The notes under the pieces: model-generated
What the model was told of the DNA's origin: nothing
What the model saw: only the letters and a program-made list of their open reading frames with translations
Databases searched by the model: none
Position numbers and translations under genes: made by a program
Source: CAZHMB01 sp964533515
Lineage (GTDB): Archaea > Nanobdellota > Nanobdellia > Pacearchaeales > GW2011-AR1
DNA: 45,812 bases
Assembly: GCA_964533515.1 (NCBI GenBank)
Contig: CAZHMB010000002.1
Coordinates: 1-45,812, forward strand
Direction of reading: 5' to 3'
Shown here: piece after piece, positions 32,661 through 41,519 of the stretch
How positions within the stretch are numbered: position 1 is the first letter of the stretch
Layout: the number at the start of each line of letters is the position of its first letter

Positions 32661-32737
32661 GCGATTTCCTAGGAGGCATTTAGAAATCGCTTAACTGCAA
32701 AGGAAGGGAAGTTTCCAAGAAACCGCTTAGGTTTCTT
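32661..32737 (+). repeat. structured repeat copy R6: 5' leader of HTH gene
   Basis: Stem I is GCGATTTC (32661-32668) / GAAATCGC (32683-32690) with loop CTAGGAGGCATTTA. The middle contains GCAAAGGAAGGGAAGTT, almost identical to R2 and R3, and AACT / AGTT can close it. Stem III is AAGAAACC (32717-32724) / GGTTTCTT (32730-32737) with loop GCTTA, the same loop as in R3. The GTG start follows 24 bases later after a weak AAGGA. Confidence 0.7.
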
Positions 32738-32761
32738 TGAGCGGGATAAAAGGAAACAAAA

Positions 32762-33121
32762 GTGGCCGAAAAAAAATCAAAAACAAGAGAGATCACCATT
32801 TCACAATCGAAAGGAACTTTTTCAATATTTAGAAAATCCGGAAGTTCAAAAAAGGATTATGATTTTGATAGTCTTCTCGCTTTAAGGCAATTATTAAGCA
32901 ATGAAAAAGCCAGAATTTTACATACAATAAAAACAAACAATCCTCAATCAATATACCAATTAGCCAAAATCTTAGGAAGAAATTTCAAAGCGGTAAATGA
33001 TGATATAAAACTTCTTGAGAGATTTGGCTTTATAGAATTAATAGAAGAAGCAACAAAGAATAGAAAGCGTCACAGGCCAGTTATAGTAGTAGATAATATT
33101 ATTCTTGATCTTAGAATATAA
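32762..33121 (+). CDS. helix-turn-helix DNA-binding protein
   Basis: 119 residues from a GTG start; an in-frame TAA at 32747 rules out an upstream start. RILHTIKTNNPQSIYQLAKILGRNFKAVNDDIKLLERFGFIEL is a clear wHTH, similar to archaeal HVO_A0114-type predicted regulators. The N-terminus (ITISQSKGTFSIF) may form a small beta region. It is divergent from the S-layer gene and convergent with the prepilin-like operon, so it could regulate either. It is the only regulator whose leader is a structured repeat. Confidence 0.8.
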   Translation: MAEKKSKTREITISQSKGTFSIFRKSGSSKKDYDFDSLLALRQLLSNEKARILHTIKTNNPQSIYQLAKILGRNFKAVNDDIKLLERFGFIELIEEATKNRKRHRPVIVVDNIILDLRI

Positions 33122-33697
33122 TTAATAATAAACTCTTAGACTTATGAAAACTTCTTCTCCGCCCCTGCTGTAATCTTTCACCCCGCCGATAAAGTTCCCT
33201 GTTGAATTCCCTTCCGTAACCTGCAATCTTGTCGCGTTTTCAACTTTCAATAAGAATTCATAACCTTTTTCCGGTCGGTTTTCCAAAGGCCAACTTGTCT
33301 CCAAAGCTTCTGAAATTTCTAACTCAAGAACTTCGCAAGTTTCCCTACCATCCAAACAACTTTCACCATCGAGACACGAGAAAGCAAGTTCTCTCACAGA
33401 TTTGTAACCTCCGTAATCCTTGCAATCCGAAGTCATCTGGATTAACGAAGTCAAATAATTACCTGCTTCAGCATTTTCCATATCTCCTTGTGTAGAATCA
33501 CGATTGAGATAAATCATCATAAGAATAAGAAGGATAACCGAGACTAATACTACTATCAGGACAAAACCCAACATTTCCTCCTGACTTTTTTTATTCCCTA
33601 CCGAGTTGAATAGATTTCTATGTCGTGACGAAGTAGGGAATCCTAAAGAATTTTCAATTTCAGATTTTTGAGGATTCTTTTTATTTCTCGATTTCAT
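33122..33697 (-). CDS. prepilin-like secreted protein 1
   Basis: 191 residues. A basic N-terminus of ~37 residues ends in KKSQEEMLGFVLIVVLVSV, matching class III (archaeal prepilin) signals: Lys then Q/E and a long hydrophobic H-domain. The outer part has a CLDGESCLDGRETC cluster. It starts one base after the stop of the gene at 33699. It could be a minor pilin or membrane-anchored subunit. Confidence 0.7.
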   Translation of the reverse strand: MKSRNKKNPQKSEIENSLGFPTSSRHRNLFNSVGNKKSQEEMLGFVLIVVLVSVILLILMMIYLNRDSTQGDMENAEAGNYLTSLIQMTSDCKDYGGYKSVRELAFSCLDGESCLDGRETCEVLELEISEALETSWPLENRPEKGYEFLLKVENATRLQVTEGNSTGNFIGGVKDYSRGGEEVFISLRVYY

Positions 33698-33698
33698 T

Positions 33699-34268
33699 TT
33701 AATTTACCTTGTCATAGCTGACTATAATCTTCGCTATCTCGCATTTATCATAAACTTCTCTTTCTTCAGATTCTTTTCTACACAAGCTCACAAAACTTAT
33801 TGTCGGGGTTCCGATTATCTCTCCGGATAACAATCTTATTACATCACAATTAGGGTATGTTCCAATTGTGCATTCTTTGTCAACCCCACTTGAATTCTCA
33901 ACTGGAAAAACTTTTCTTATTTCTATATTTGTAACTCCCCTACCCCAGAAATTATCTTCACTATTTCCCGTCCCTACATTTTTAAATTTATCAATTTTTT
34001 GTTTCAACATCATAACTTTATCAAAATCAATGCAATTGCTTTTTGTTCCACCAAGATTAAATCCTTTTCCACATGAAAGTTCAGGGGTATTCGCGATTTT
34101 CACAGCAAGAAGTTGGGCGTTTTTCTCTCGCAATAAACTTGCAGAGTCTTTAATATCTGCAAATCTCACAGCAACTATCATCAAACCTGCAAGAGCTAAA
34201 AAGACAGTCAAAGCTATAATCATAAACGCCATTTGCTGAATCTTCATCTGAGATTTTTTTGTTTTCAT
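33699..34268 (-). CDS. prepilin-like membrane protein 2
   Basis: 189 residues. KTKKSQMKIQQMAFMIIALTVF followed by LALAGLMIVAVRF is a short basic start plus one hydrophobic helix. The outer domain has cysteines (ELSCGKGF, SNCIDFD, ECTIGTYPNCD). Its ATG overlaps the stop of the methyltransferase gene (ATGA), so translation is probably coupled. Function unknown. Confidence 0.7.
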   Translation of the reverse strand: MKTKKSQMKIQQMAFMIIALTVFLALAGLMIVAVRFADIKDSASLLREKNAQLLAVKIANTPELSCGKGFNLGGTKSNCIDFDKVMMLKQKIDKFKNVGTGNSEDNFWGRGVTNIEIRKVFPVENSSGVDKECTIGTYPNCDVIRLLSGEIIGTPTISFVSLCRKESEEREVYDKCEIAKIIVSYDKVN

Positions 34269-35002
34269 TTTTTCATTAATTTGAATATAACAAACAAAGG
34301 AACCTTACTATATTTCTCATATTTATTCTTATCAATTTTTTTCAGTTTTTCTAGGCATTTGGGTTCAAGACAATCAACAATCTCTAGTCCAGAACCAATG
34401 ATTTCATTGATCATTTTGTAAAATGGTTTATGGTAATAAGTAATTTTAAAGCTGTCAAACCAAGTATCATTTATCTTTTTAGTTTCAAGATAATTTCCGT
34501 ATGCTTTGTATTTCTTATTACTATCTTTGTGTAAACCAATTATTCTCCAAGAGCATTTCCCATCTTTTACTTTCTCAGCACCCCAGCAAACAGGGTTGTG
34601 TGTTGAAAATAAAAATAAACCCTTTTTTTTAAGGACTTTCTTTATCTTTTTCAAAACAGGAATCCAATTTTTTACATAATGCAAGACCAAACTTGAATAT
34701 ATAAAATCAAACTTACTTTTAGCAAAATTGAGTTTTTGCATTCCCATCACATAAAATTCTATTTTAGGAAATTTTTGTTTAGCCATTTTAATCAATTCTT
34801 TAGAGATATCTATTCCAATAACTTTTGCACCCTTTTTTCGTAAATACTCACACTCCTCTCCAGCACCACAACCTAAACACAAAACCTTTTTATTTTCCAA
34901 ATTAGGAAGCTGGGAATACATCGCAGGTTTCTCTAGATATTTGTGTCCAAACACCTTTCCTTTCATCCACTTGTCTGTGTTTTTATCGTATATCTCTCCC
35001 AT
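34265..35002 (-). CDS. class I SAM-dependent methyltransferase
   Basis: 245 residues from ATG 35002, which overlaps the preceding stop (TGATG); an upstream ATG at 35017 is also in frame. VLCLGCGAGEECEYL is motif I, VIGIDISKELI motif II, FDFIYSSLVLHYV motif III, and KKKGLFLFSTHNP the next strand. It is of the Methyltransf_11 type. A cytoplasmic enzyme inside a surface-protein operon is odd. It might modify an operon product, or a precursor of a glycan or lipid; that is inference. Confidence 0.85.
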   Translation of the reverse strand: MGEIYDKNTDKWMKGKVFGHKYLEKPAMYSQLPNLENKKVLCLGCGAGEECEYLRKKGAKVIGIDISKELIKMAKQKFPKIEFYVMGMQKLNFAKSKFDFIYSSLVLHYVKNWIPVLKKIKKVLKKKGLFLFSTHNPVCWGAEKVKDGKCSWRIIGLHKDSNKKYKAYGNYLETKKINDTWFDSFKITYYHKPFYKMINEIIGSGLEIVDCLEPKCLEKLKKIDKNKYEKYSKVPLFVIFKLMKK

Positions 35003-35970
35003 CACCACAACCTGCAATTTAAATTGCTATTTTTATCTTTAATTTCATCAACTATGCTTTTCAAAGACATCAAATCTCCAGAGTTTCCTGAAGAAATTAA
35101 TTGTAAAACTTTATTCCTGAAGATAGTCAAGTCCGGTCCGAGGTTGGAACTGCAGCCCTTTCTTTCTATGAAATTTCCTTTGTCTGTATAAAGCTCTGCC
35201 AAAATCCCTGCCCGTTTCATCAATCTTTTAATTTGACATTCATATTCTACCGAAGGGGAAAAAATGCTCGCATACATCAATGAATCATCTACGAAATAAA
35301 CTCTCGACCCATTCTTTTCGGTGTAACCCATTCCCGAAGAATAATCTACGTAGACTTCACAAAGAGAAGAATATGTGAAACAGATATCTGTCTGTTCCTC
35401 GGGATTCGCAGACAGAGTGCAGTTTTCGTATTTCATATTCTTAATTTTCCCAAGGGAATCCAACTCTTCTTTTACATTCTCAGGGGCATTAACAAAACAA
35501 TATTCATCTTCAGTTGAAATTAGATAAATTAAATTCCCGACTTTAAATGGAAACTCAAACGGTTTTGAAAACAAAAAGAATTTTCTTCCTTCAGCAGGGT
35601 TTTCGGAAAAGATATATTTATTTGCGAAAACCGATTGCACATTTGTCTCACTCCATTTTCCAAAATTCTTTTGTGAAACTTTAATCTGTTGCAAACCAAA
35701 ATTTCCTTCTTCTGCACATTCAGTATAGATTCTAGATTCCTTTGGAACAGTCATTGGAACAGCGACTCCTGCCTGGAAACTTGTCTCTAAAGGATTAGTC
35801 AAAACACCAATTTCCTGTCCGAGTTTCGCGTCAATTTCCTGTTCTCCAGAATTGATAATTTTTACAGCCATATAAATCGCAAGAAACAAGATAATTCCCC
35901 CAACGATAATCGCAAACAACCAACCAAACGAAACTTGAAACTGTCCCCCTTTGTTTTTTAAACTAACCAT
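35002..35970 (-). CDS. prepilin-like surface protein 3
   Basis: 322 residues. KNKGGQFQVSFGWLFAIIVGGIILFLAIYM is a class III-like start. The outer domain contains eight or more cysteines, for example YTECAEEG, EYCFVNA, NCTLSA, DICFTYSSLCEVY and RKGCSSN, suggesting disulfides. It begins one base after the stop of the gene at 35972 and overlaps the methyltransferase start. Confidence 0.7.
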   Translation of the reverse strand: MVSLKNKGGQFQVSFGWLFAIIVGGIILFLAIYMAVKIINSGEQEIDAKLGQEIGVLTNPLETSFQAGVAVPMTVPKESRIYTECAEEGNFGLQQIKVSQKNFGKWSETNVQSVFANKYIFSENPAEGRKFFLFSKPFEFPFKVGNLIYLISTEDEYCFVNAPENVKEELDSLGKIKNMKYENCTLSANPEEQTDICFTYSSLCEVYVDYSSGMGYTEKNGSRVYFVDDSLMYASIFSPSVEYECQIKRLMKRAGILAELYTDKGNFIERKGCSSNLGPDLTIFRNKVLQLISSGNSGDLMSLKSIVDEIKDKNSNLNCRLW

Positions 35971-35971
35971 T

Positions 35972-36493
35972 TTAAATCTTCACTATCCTCGCTAAAGCCT
36001 CATCGGGATTCATAACTATCTTCATTTTTATTTCCCCGTTCAAAATTTGGATACAAAAAGGATTGTTTGTTGAAGTCATCTCCCTAAGATTTATGTTTTC
36101 TAAATTAAAAGATGTTGAACCTTTAACTCCCAAGGCAGGATAAAAAGCAACGTTGTCTTCATAAAGAGGACGAAGTTCATTAAAGATTCCAGAATCTATT
36201 CCTCTGTCCGAATCTGAAAAATTAACAAAACACACTGCTTTAATTTTCTTAGGAAGTTTGTAAATAACCTCTTGGCTTCCTTGACTTCCCTGCCAGATAT
36301 TATTCACATCTCTCTGAAGATTTGTTGTAAATTGTTTGACCTGTATGTCCTTTTGCAAATCAAGGAATTTGGTTATTGCATAAAATGCAACAACAACAAA
36401 AATAATAATTAAAATAATAGAAAAAATCATTCCAAAGGATAATGCAATCTGCCCTTTAGTGTTACCTCTAATCTTTTTATCAACTCTTTTCAT
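35972..36493 (-). CDS. prepilin-like surface protein 4
   Basis: 173 residues. GNTKGQIALSFGMIFSIILIIIFVVV is a KGQ-type class III signal and helix. The remainder is soluble with two cysteines (KAVCFVNF, NPFCIQIL). Its own TATA box (CTTATAAATC on the plus strand, 36515-36524) lies 25 bases before the ATG, so it heads the 36493-33122 transcription unit. Confidence 0.7.
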   Translation of the reverse strand: MKRVDKKIRGNTKGQIALSFGMIFSIILIIIFVVVAFYAITKFLDLQKDIQVKQFTTNLQRDVNNIWQGSQGSQEVIYKLPKKIKAVCFVNFSDSDRGIDSGIFNELRPLYEDNVAFYPALGVKGSTSFNLENINLREMTSTNNPFCIQILNGEIKMKIVMNPDEALARIVKI

Positions 36494-36527
36494 GAATCAG
36501 ATAAATATACCAAACTTATAAATCTTT

Positions 36528-39383
36528 TTACAACCTAGTCGCTCTCATCACAATAGAACATTCATCTGGCGCAGGACGATTTCCATATTCATCTTGGCAC
36601 TTTATGTAATAACTTTTTTCGGTGTCCCAATCAACATAGTTTTCATTTCCATTTAAGGTTGTAGCTGAACTTCCGTCCTCGAACTGGAAATTACAATCCA
36701 CAATTCCATAAACACAACTTGAATTTTCATTTGTTATAAATTTCAAGTAGGATTCTTCATGCATCATCCTTGCGACAAAAGGCGCTTCAGTATCAGAATC
36801 AACCTCGAAGGTGATTACTTCCTCGTCTGCGTTTCCTCCGAGATCAATACATTTGATATTGTATTCATAATTTCCTTCTGCCAAATACAAGTCCTGACTA
36901 TGTCGATAAGAGTTTGTATCAAAAAAGAGATTATAACTGTCTGTCTGTCCCGAAGAACTGTAATAACAGTTTGCTATTCCGTCGTTATAGCCCGCCTGCG
37001 TATCAACTTCAAAAGTGACTTTCACAGTCTCTGTAGCGTCTTTCACTATCTCCCCCTCAGTAGGAGAAACTTCTGAAATAATTAAAGGGCGAGTTCCCAT
37101 TATTGAAAATTCAAATGAATCTCTATTGACATTTCTCTGACCTTCTGAAGATGAGGGGTTATCCTTACATTTGAAATAAAATTTGTTTTCCTGTCTATTT
37201 TGTATTCCTTCCAAACTACCCGCACATTCGTAAAGCATTTGTGAATTATATTCAGATATTCCTCCTGCACAAGTCATTTCGTGTTCCATATCATCATAAC
37301 TTTGATCCCTATTGCTCCATCTACAATCCGCCGGCTCGTTTGTGTAAACAGACATGTCCAAACTTGTTTGATTGTATCCAACAGGCATTCCGTTCAAAAC
37401 ATTTGTTGTCACAATCTCTGGAGCGGTCACATCTGGCCCTTCTTCAACACAAAACTTGAAAACAAAATTCGCTTCGTTCTTGTTTCCGTTTGCGTCCATA
37501 CATCTAACATAAAGTGTAACGTCGTCATCGTTATTAATTACTAAACCTTCTTCTTCGAGATTAGCCGCTCCGGGAAGAACCATTACTTGTTCATGTTGAT
37601 ATTTATGTGTTGAACTTCCTCCGAACCAGAATGCCATGTCAGAGAAGTTTTGAACCCTATTGTAATCTATTTTACATTTTGCCGGCTCGTCTGTTTCTAT
37701 TCCAAATTCGAGAGGTGTAAAAGCTTTAACACAACCCGTTGTTGAACCTTGTTGCAATATTTTAACACCAGTGTCAGGGGGCGAAGCCGCACCTGCAGGA
37801 GAATAATCATAACCTTCAGTCAAAGCCTCTTCCCAAGGAGTTATCACTGGAGGCTTAGCATCTTTTCGATTTATCCAAACACATTTAGCCTCACTTGTTC
37901 CAGGATTTACCAAGTCACAACTTTGCCCCAAACTTTTACATTGATATTGAGAACAAGGCAGTTCCCCGTTAGCTTGTTGATTACACATCTCACAACTCTG
38001 CCCGCCCGTTGGAGCTTCCCAAGGCTCGCAACTAAATTGAACCTGAACTTCTTTCGTATCTTTCTGTTCATAATTATGGTAGAGATATGCTGCGGCAATT
38101 CCAATCCCTGCAGTTATCGACCATCCTTTTGCCCCCATCCATAAAAATTCTTTATCAGTCAAATGCAACCAGCCACCTTCGCCAATTGCACCATATATGC
38201 TTTTTCCAGCAAGAACTCCCAACGCAATGGATTCGCTTACTGATGCAAATGCTTCTTGATCTTCATCGTCAAAGAACATTCCTAAGAATTGTAAACTTCC
38301 ATAAACCGCACCAGCCCATACAACCCCTTGGGCGATGTGACCAGTGAGAAAACCAGCTCCACGAGCAAATCCACTATCACCCCAACCCGAAGACCATTTG
38401 TAAGGATAATTTACTAGATCCCCGCCTTCGACGAGTTTGCCATCTGAACCATAAACACGTCCATTATCGAGGTTCATATCTGTCTGGCTATAGTCTTCAG
38501 CACCATAAAGTTTATTGTCCGGACCAACCACGTAATCTTTTCCATCAAGTTCAACTTTTCTCAAATTTTTAAAATCTTTAGCAAAAGTAAGGGCATTTTT
38601 GTGGCCCATATCTTCAACTACTGTATCGTATTTTGCTCTTTCAGCATCACTTAATTGTTTTCTTTGGACTTCAGGGATCTCCATGTTTCCGATATCTATT
38701 ATTTCTTCAGAACCCCTATCGGAATAAAATGCCTTTCCAGTATCTGAGGGTTTGGCTTCTGAAATAATTTTTGCTTGTTTCTCAGTGATATAGGCTCTTT
38801 TAATCATCTCTTCCTGAGTCATCTCTCTATAGGCTAGAGGGCCTTGGGTGTTATCTAGTCCGTGGTATTTTCCTTCGTAATAATACCAGTCCACTTCCTG
38901 GTCTTTTAGCGCTTGAGTATATTCTTCAAATTTTGTTTTTGAGGTAAAGACAACTCCGTCAGGAGAATTTTTTATTTTATTTTCTAAAGAAGGTTCGGTG
39001 TTCACAACTGTCGCAGGGGCAGGGACAGGAGTTGCTCTTTGAGATTGAGAACTTGGGAGGGTTGTACCTTGTGGAGAGATTTTCCAAGCATCCAGATTAG
39101 CAGTTAGTTCCCCCTCGCTTTGCTGAGGGCTAGTATATGGGGCATAGGGATTAATAGTTTCTGGAGATAAATCTCCCATTTCAGCTTCCTCGGCCTCAAT
39201 TTCCTCAACAGTACCATCATCTCCCCAACCAAGTAAGTTAGTTTCTTCTTCATCCTCCCCTTCCGCACTAACCATTTCCATACTTCCAATACCAACAATA
39301 AATGCAAATCCAACCATCCCGATTACCAAAATCATAACTTGGCTTAAGGCCATTGCTTTTTTGTTTTCTAATAATTTATTCAT
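36528..39383 (-). CDS. large multi-domain surface protein with Cys-rich Ig-like repeats
   Basis: 951 residues from ATG 39383. ENKKAMALSQVMILVIGMVGFAFIVG is a prepilin-like N-terminal helix. An acidic/Pro-rich spacer and a mixed region follow. Around residues 330-430 hydrophobic stretches (WAGAVYGSLQFLGMFF, SIALGVLAGKSIYGAI, WSITAGIGIAAAYLY) suggest further membrane contact. After a CEMCNQQ...CSQYQC cluster come several Ig-like repeats with FKFCVEE, FYFKCKDNP, YNIKCIDLGGN and YYIKCQDEYGN motifs. Its C-terminal ~250 residues are paralogous to the gene at the right edge. It overlaps the gene at 39376 by 8 bases. Confidence 0.75.
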   Translation of the reverse strand: MNKLLENKKAMALSQVMILVIGMVGFAFIVGIGSMEMVSAEGEDEEETNLLGWGDDGTVEEIEAEEAEMGDLSPETINPYAPYTSPQQSEGELTANLDAWKISPQGTTLPSSQSQRATPVPAPATVVNTEPSLENKIKNSPDGVVFTSKTKFEEYTQALKDQEVDWYYYEGKYHGLDNTQGPLAYREMTQEEMIKRAYITEKQAKIISEAKPSDTGKAFYSDRGSEEIIDIGNMEIPEVQRKQLSDAERAKYDTVVEDMGHKNALTFAKDFKNLRKVELDGKDYVVGPDNKLYGAEDYSQTDMNLDNGRVYGSDGKLVEGGDLVNYPYKWSSGWGDSGFARGAGFLTGHIAQGVVWAGAVYGSLQFLGMFFDDEDQEAFASVSESIALGVLAGKSIYGAIGEGGWLHLTDKEFLWMGAKGWSITAGIGIAAAYLYHNYEQKDTKEVQVQFSCEPWEAPTGGQSCEMCNQQANGELPCSQYQCKSLGQSCDLVNPGTSEAKCVWINRKDAKPPVITPWEEALTEGYDYSPAGAASPPDTGVKILQQGSTTGCVKAFTPLEFGIETDEPAKCKIDYNRVQNFSDMAFWFGGSSTHKYQHEQVMVLPGAANLEEEGLVINNDDDVTLYVRCMDANGNKNEANFVFKFCVEEGPDVTAPEIVTTNVLNGMPVGYNQTSLDMSVYTNEPADCRWSNRDQSYDDMEHEMTCAGGISEYNSQMLYECAGSLEGIQNRQENKFYFKCKDNPSSSEGQRNVNRDSFEFSIMGTRPLIISEVSPTEGEIVKDATETVKVTFEVDTQAGYNDGIANCYYSSSGQTDSYNLFFDTNSYRHSQDLYLAEGNYEYNIKCIDLGGNADEEVITFEVDSDTEAPFVARMMHEESYLKFITNENSSCVYGIVDCNFQFEDGSSATTLNGNENYVDWDTEKSYYIKCQDEYGNRPAPDECSIVMRATRL

Positions 39384-41151
39384 TTGAATCCCCATCAGTA
39401 TTTCCGCCTAAGGTATTAGCGGTATTCACCACGCTATTCACGCCCTCTATAGCTGTTCCAACGTTGCCAGCAGTGCCGGCCCCAGCCGTTCCAGAACTTG
39501 GTTCTGCTACAGCCGCTTCTTCATTTTCTCCAACGTGCACCGAATCTTTCAACTCATTAAATCCTTGTTGCCCTGCAAAGTTTTTGTCAACACCACAATC
39601 CCCAAGGTTCACACACAGATCATTCATTCTTGAAACCCACTCCTCACTAACTGTTCCAGTTTCATAATAATCTGTACCCCAACATTCATAATTTTTCTTT
39701 ACTTTATGATCTTTATCATCTCCTGAAAGCAGATCACCAAAGTCTTCTTTACTTTCAAATGTAATTGTACAAGTTTTTGATGCCTGACTACATATTGAAA
39801 CTGCATCCGTGTCCGCTTCCCAAAAGTTTAAACCCGGAGAAAAATTAGGAACACATGCACCGCCTTGCTTTTCTTGGTCAAACACGTTCGACAAATTTGC
39901 ATCCTCAATCCATTTACAATCTCTTCTATCAACATTTTCACAATCCTTCTGACTGTCTTGTACCGAGCAATCTTGCCATTTATTAACTGAACACGCGGCT
40001 GTGGAATAATCTCCAACAGAATCTTCAACACAAATTTCCTGTCTAAAATCAGCACAAGGCTCGACCAAAACTTCTGTATTATAACATACCAATCTGAAAT
40101 ATCTTCCCCCGGGGTTATTTTCATTTCCTGTAGCTTCACACCAACTTTCGCCGTGCTTGTAATTCTGTCCTTGATATTCGCAACTTAAATCTTTACATAT
40201 ATTATCTCCATAAGTTGGTCTAGAAGGATCCTCCAACCTTTTATATTCTCCACAAGCACTTCCTAAAAAATAATCGCAGTTTCCACATTCTGCACTTCCA
40301 GCATTATTTACTAAAGAACCACAACTTTCAGATTTAGTTTTTATCTGTGTCCAGTATTCCAAATCGTCTTGTTTTGAGGCATCATATATATTTGCCAAAT
40401 TCCCACAGTTATCTAAAAAGAAAACTTCATCACTTCCCTCGACACAAGTTGTTTGTTCTGAAGGCCCGCAAAGAGTATCTAATTCAGGAGCAGTACATAA
40501 ATACCCTCCGTAGAATTCTATAACTGTTCCTTGAACTTCGTCCTCAGAATCATTTACTGAAATCTCTGAACTTGTAGCAACATCTTGGCCACCTTGGTCA
40601 TAACATTCATTTTTTGTTAACATCTCACAATTTCTATCAAAACCATCGTCTGAAACACAAGCACCTTTCACATCTGAGGTCGCACTTCTTATACATTGAA
40701 TTTCAGAAGTTATATCTGTCCGATAATTAATTTCTAAGGCATACAGCGAGGATAAAGCCGAACATCTCGTTTGAGTTACGAATGCTGCTTGGTCTCCCAA
40801 CAAACAGCAACCCAAACCACATTGTGGAATATCATCTGCACTTCCTTCACGCCAGATTCCTCCTTCTTGTTCACAAACTCTTTGAGGAGTGTTTTCCATA
40901 CATGTGCCCTCCGTTCTATCATAACAAGTTCCAAGTTTACAAAATGAAGTTGCATCACACGACGTCGGGGCTTTTCTCAAAGTATTATTCGCGCTATCCG
41001 AAACAGCACATGAAGATTCCACCGCATTCTGGCACCAGGCCCCACTAGTTGTTTTTTCACAACAATATGAAACTTCTGCAAAAATAAAACTAAGCGAAGC
41101 TGTTAAGAACAAAATTCCAAAAATAATAAATATCAAATTTTTAATTTTCAT
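39376..41151 (-). CDS. cysteine-rich secreted protein
   Basis: 591 residues. The signal peptide is at 1-25 (IFGILFLTASLSFIFA). It carries about 50 cysteines, many in pairs, with repeated short motifs such as CCEKTTSGAWCQ, CGLGCCLLGD, CEYQGQ and CKWIEDA. The C-terminus is Gly/Ala/Thr-rich (AGTAGNVGTAIEG), with no clear membrane helix. It is probably an extracellular disulfide-rich component of the same surface assembly. Its ATG overlaps the preceding gene's end. Confidence 0.75.
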   Translation of the reverse strand: MKIKNLIFIIFGILFLTASLSFIFAEVSYCCEKTTSGAWCQNAVESSCAVSDSANNTLRKAPTSCDATSFCKLGTCYDRTEGTCMENTPQRVCEQEGGIWREGSADDIPQCGLGCCLLGDQAAFVTQTRCSALSSLYALEINYRTDITSEIQCIRSATSDVKGACVSDDGFDRNCEMLTKNECYDQGGQDVATSSEISVNDSEDEVQGTVIEFYGGYLCTAPELDTLCGPSEQTTCVEGSDEVFFLDNCGNLANIYDASKQDDLEYWTQIKTKSESCGSLVNNAGSAECGNCDYFLGSACGEYKRLEDPSRPTYGDNICKDLSCEYQGQNYKHGESWCEATGNENNPGGRYFRLVCYNTEVLVEPCADFRQEICVEDSVGDYSTAACSVNKWQDCSVQDSQKDCENVDRRDCKWIEDANLSNVFDQEKQGGACVPNFSPGLNFWEADTDAVSICSQASKTCTITFESKEDFGDLLSGDDKDHKVKKNYECWGTDYYETGTVSEEWVSRMNDLCVNLGDCGVDKNFAGQQGFNELKDSVHVGENEEAAVAEPSSGTAGAGTAGNVGTAIEGVNSVVNTANTLGGNTDGDSNE

Positions 41152-41519
41152 TTTCCTACCCTCACTAATTTCATTCCTTCCAATTCAGGATTAAAAACAA
41201 TACTCCTTAGAATATCTTTTGCTCTTAATGCCTCCCCCCTGTCTTTAGCAGTTATCTCTACTAATTCAGCACAATCCGTTTCAGGGTGATTAACTTGAAC
41301 AGTTGCTCCAATTATATAAAGTGTATAAGTTAAATCATCTTCTCTCGTTGCATTAATAGGCCTAGTACATGAGACAAATCTCACCCCCTCCTCACCCATT
41401 CTTTCTCTATTTCGCCCACCACCAGTATTAAAGCAATCTTCCCCCCTTTGTTTTATATCTGAGTAAAAAAGTTCCCTATCCATTTTTCCACGGGCAGTAT
41501 ATCTTTGTTGTATTATCAT
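41148..41519 (-). CDS. small surface-operon protein
   Basis: 123 residues from ATG 41519, which overlaps the previous stop as ATGA; a frame from 41549 is longer but less likely. No signal peptide or membrane helix is evident. It has three cysteines (EDCFNTGG, VSCTRPI, TDCAELVEI) and an alpha/beta pattern ending ELEGMKLVRVGK. Tight coupling with its neighbours suggests a shared role. Not recognised. Confidence 0.6.
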   Translation of the reverse strand: MIIQQRYTARGKMDRELFYSDIKQRGEDCFNTGGGRNRERMGEEGVRFVSCTRPINATREDDLTYTLYIIGATVQVNHPETDCAELVEITAKDRGEALRAKDILRSIVFNPELEGMKLVRVGK

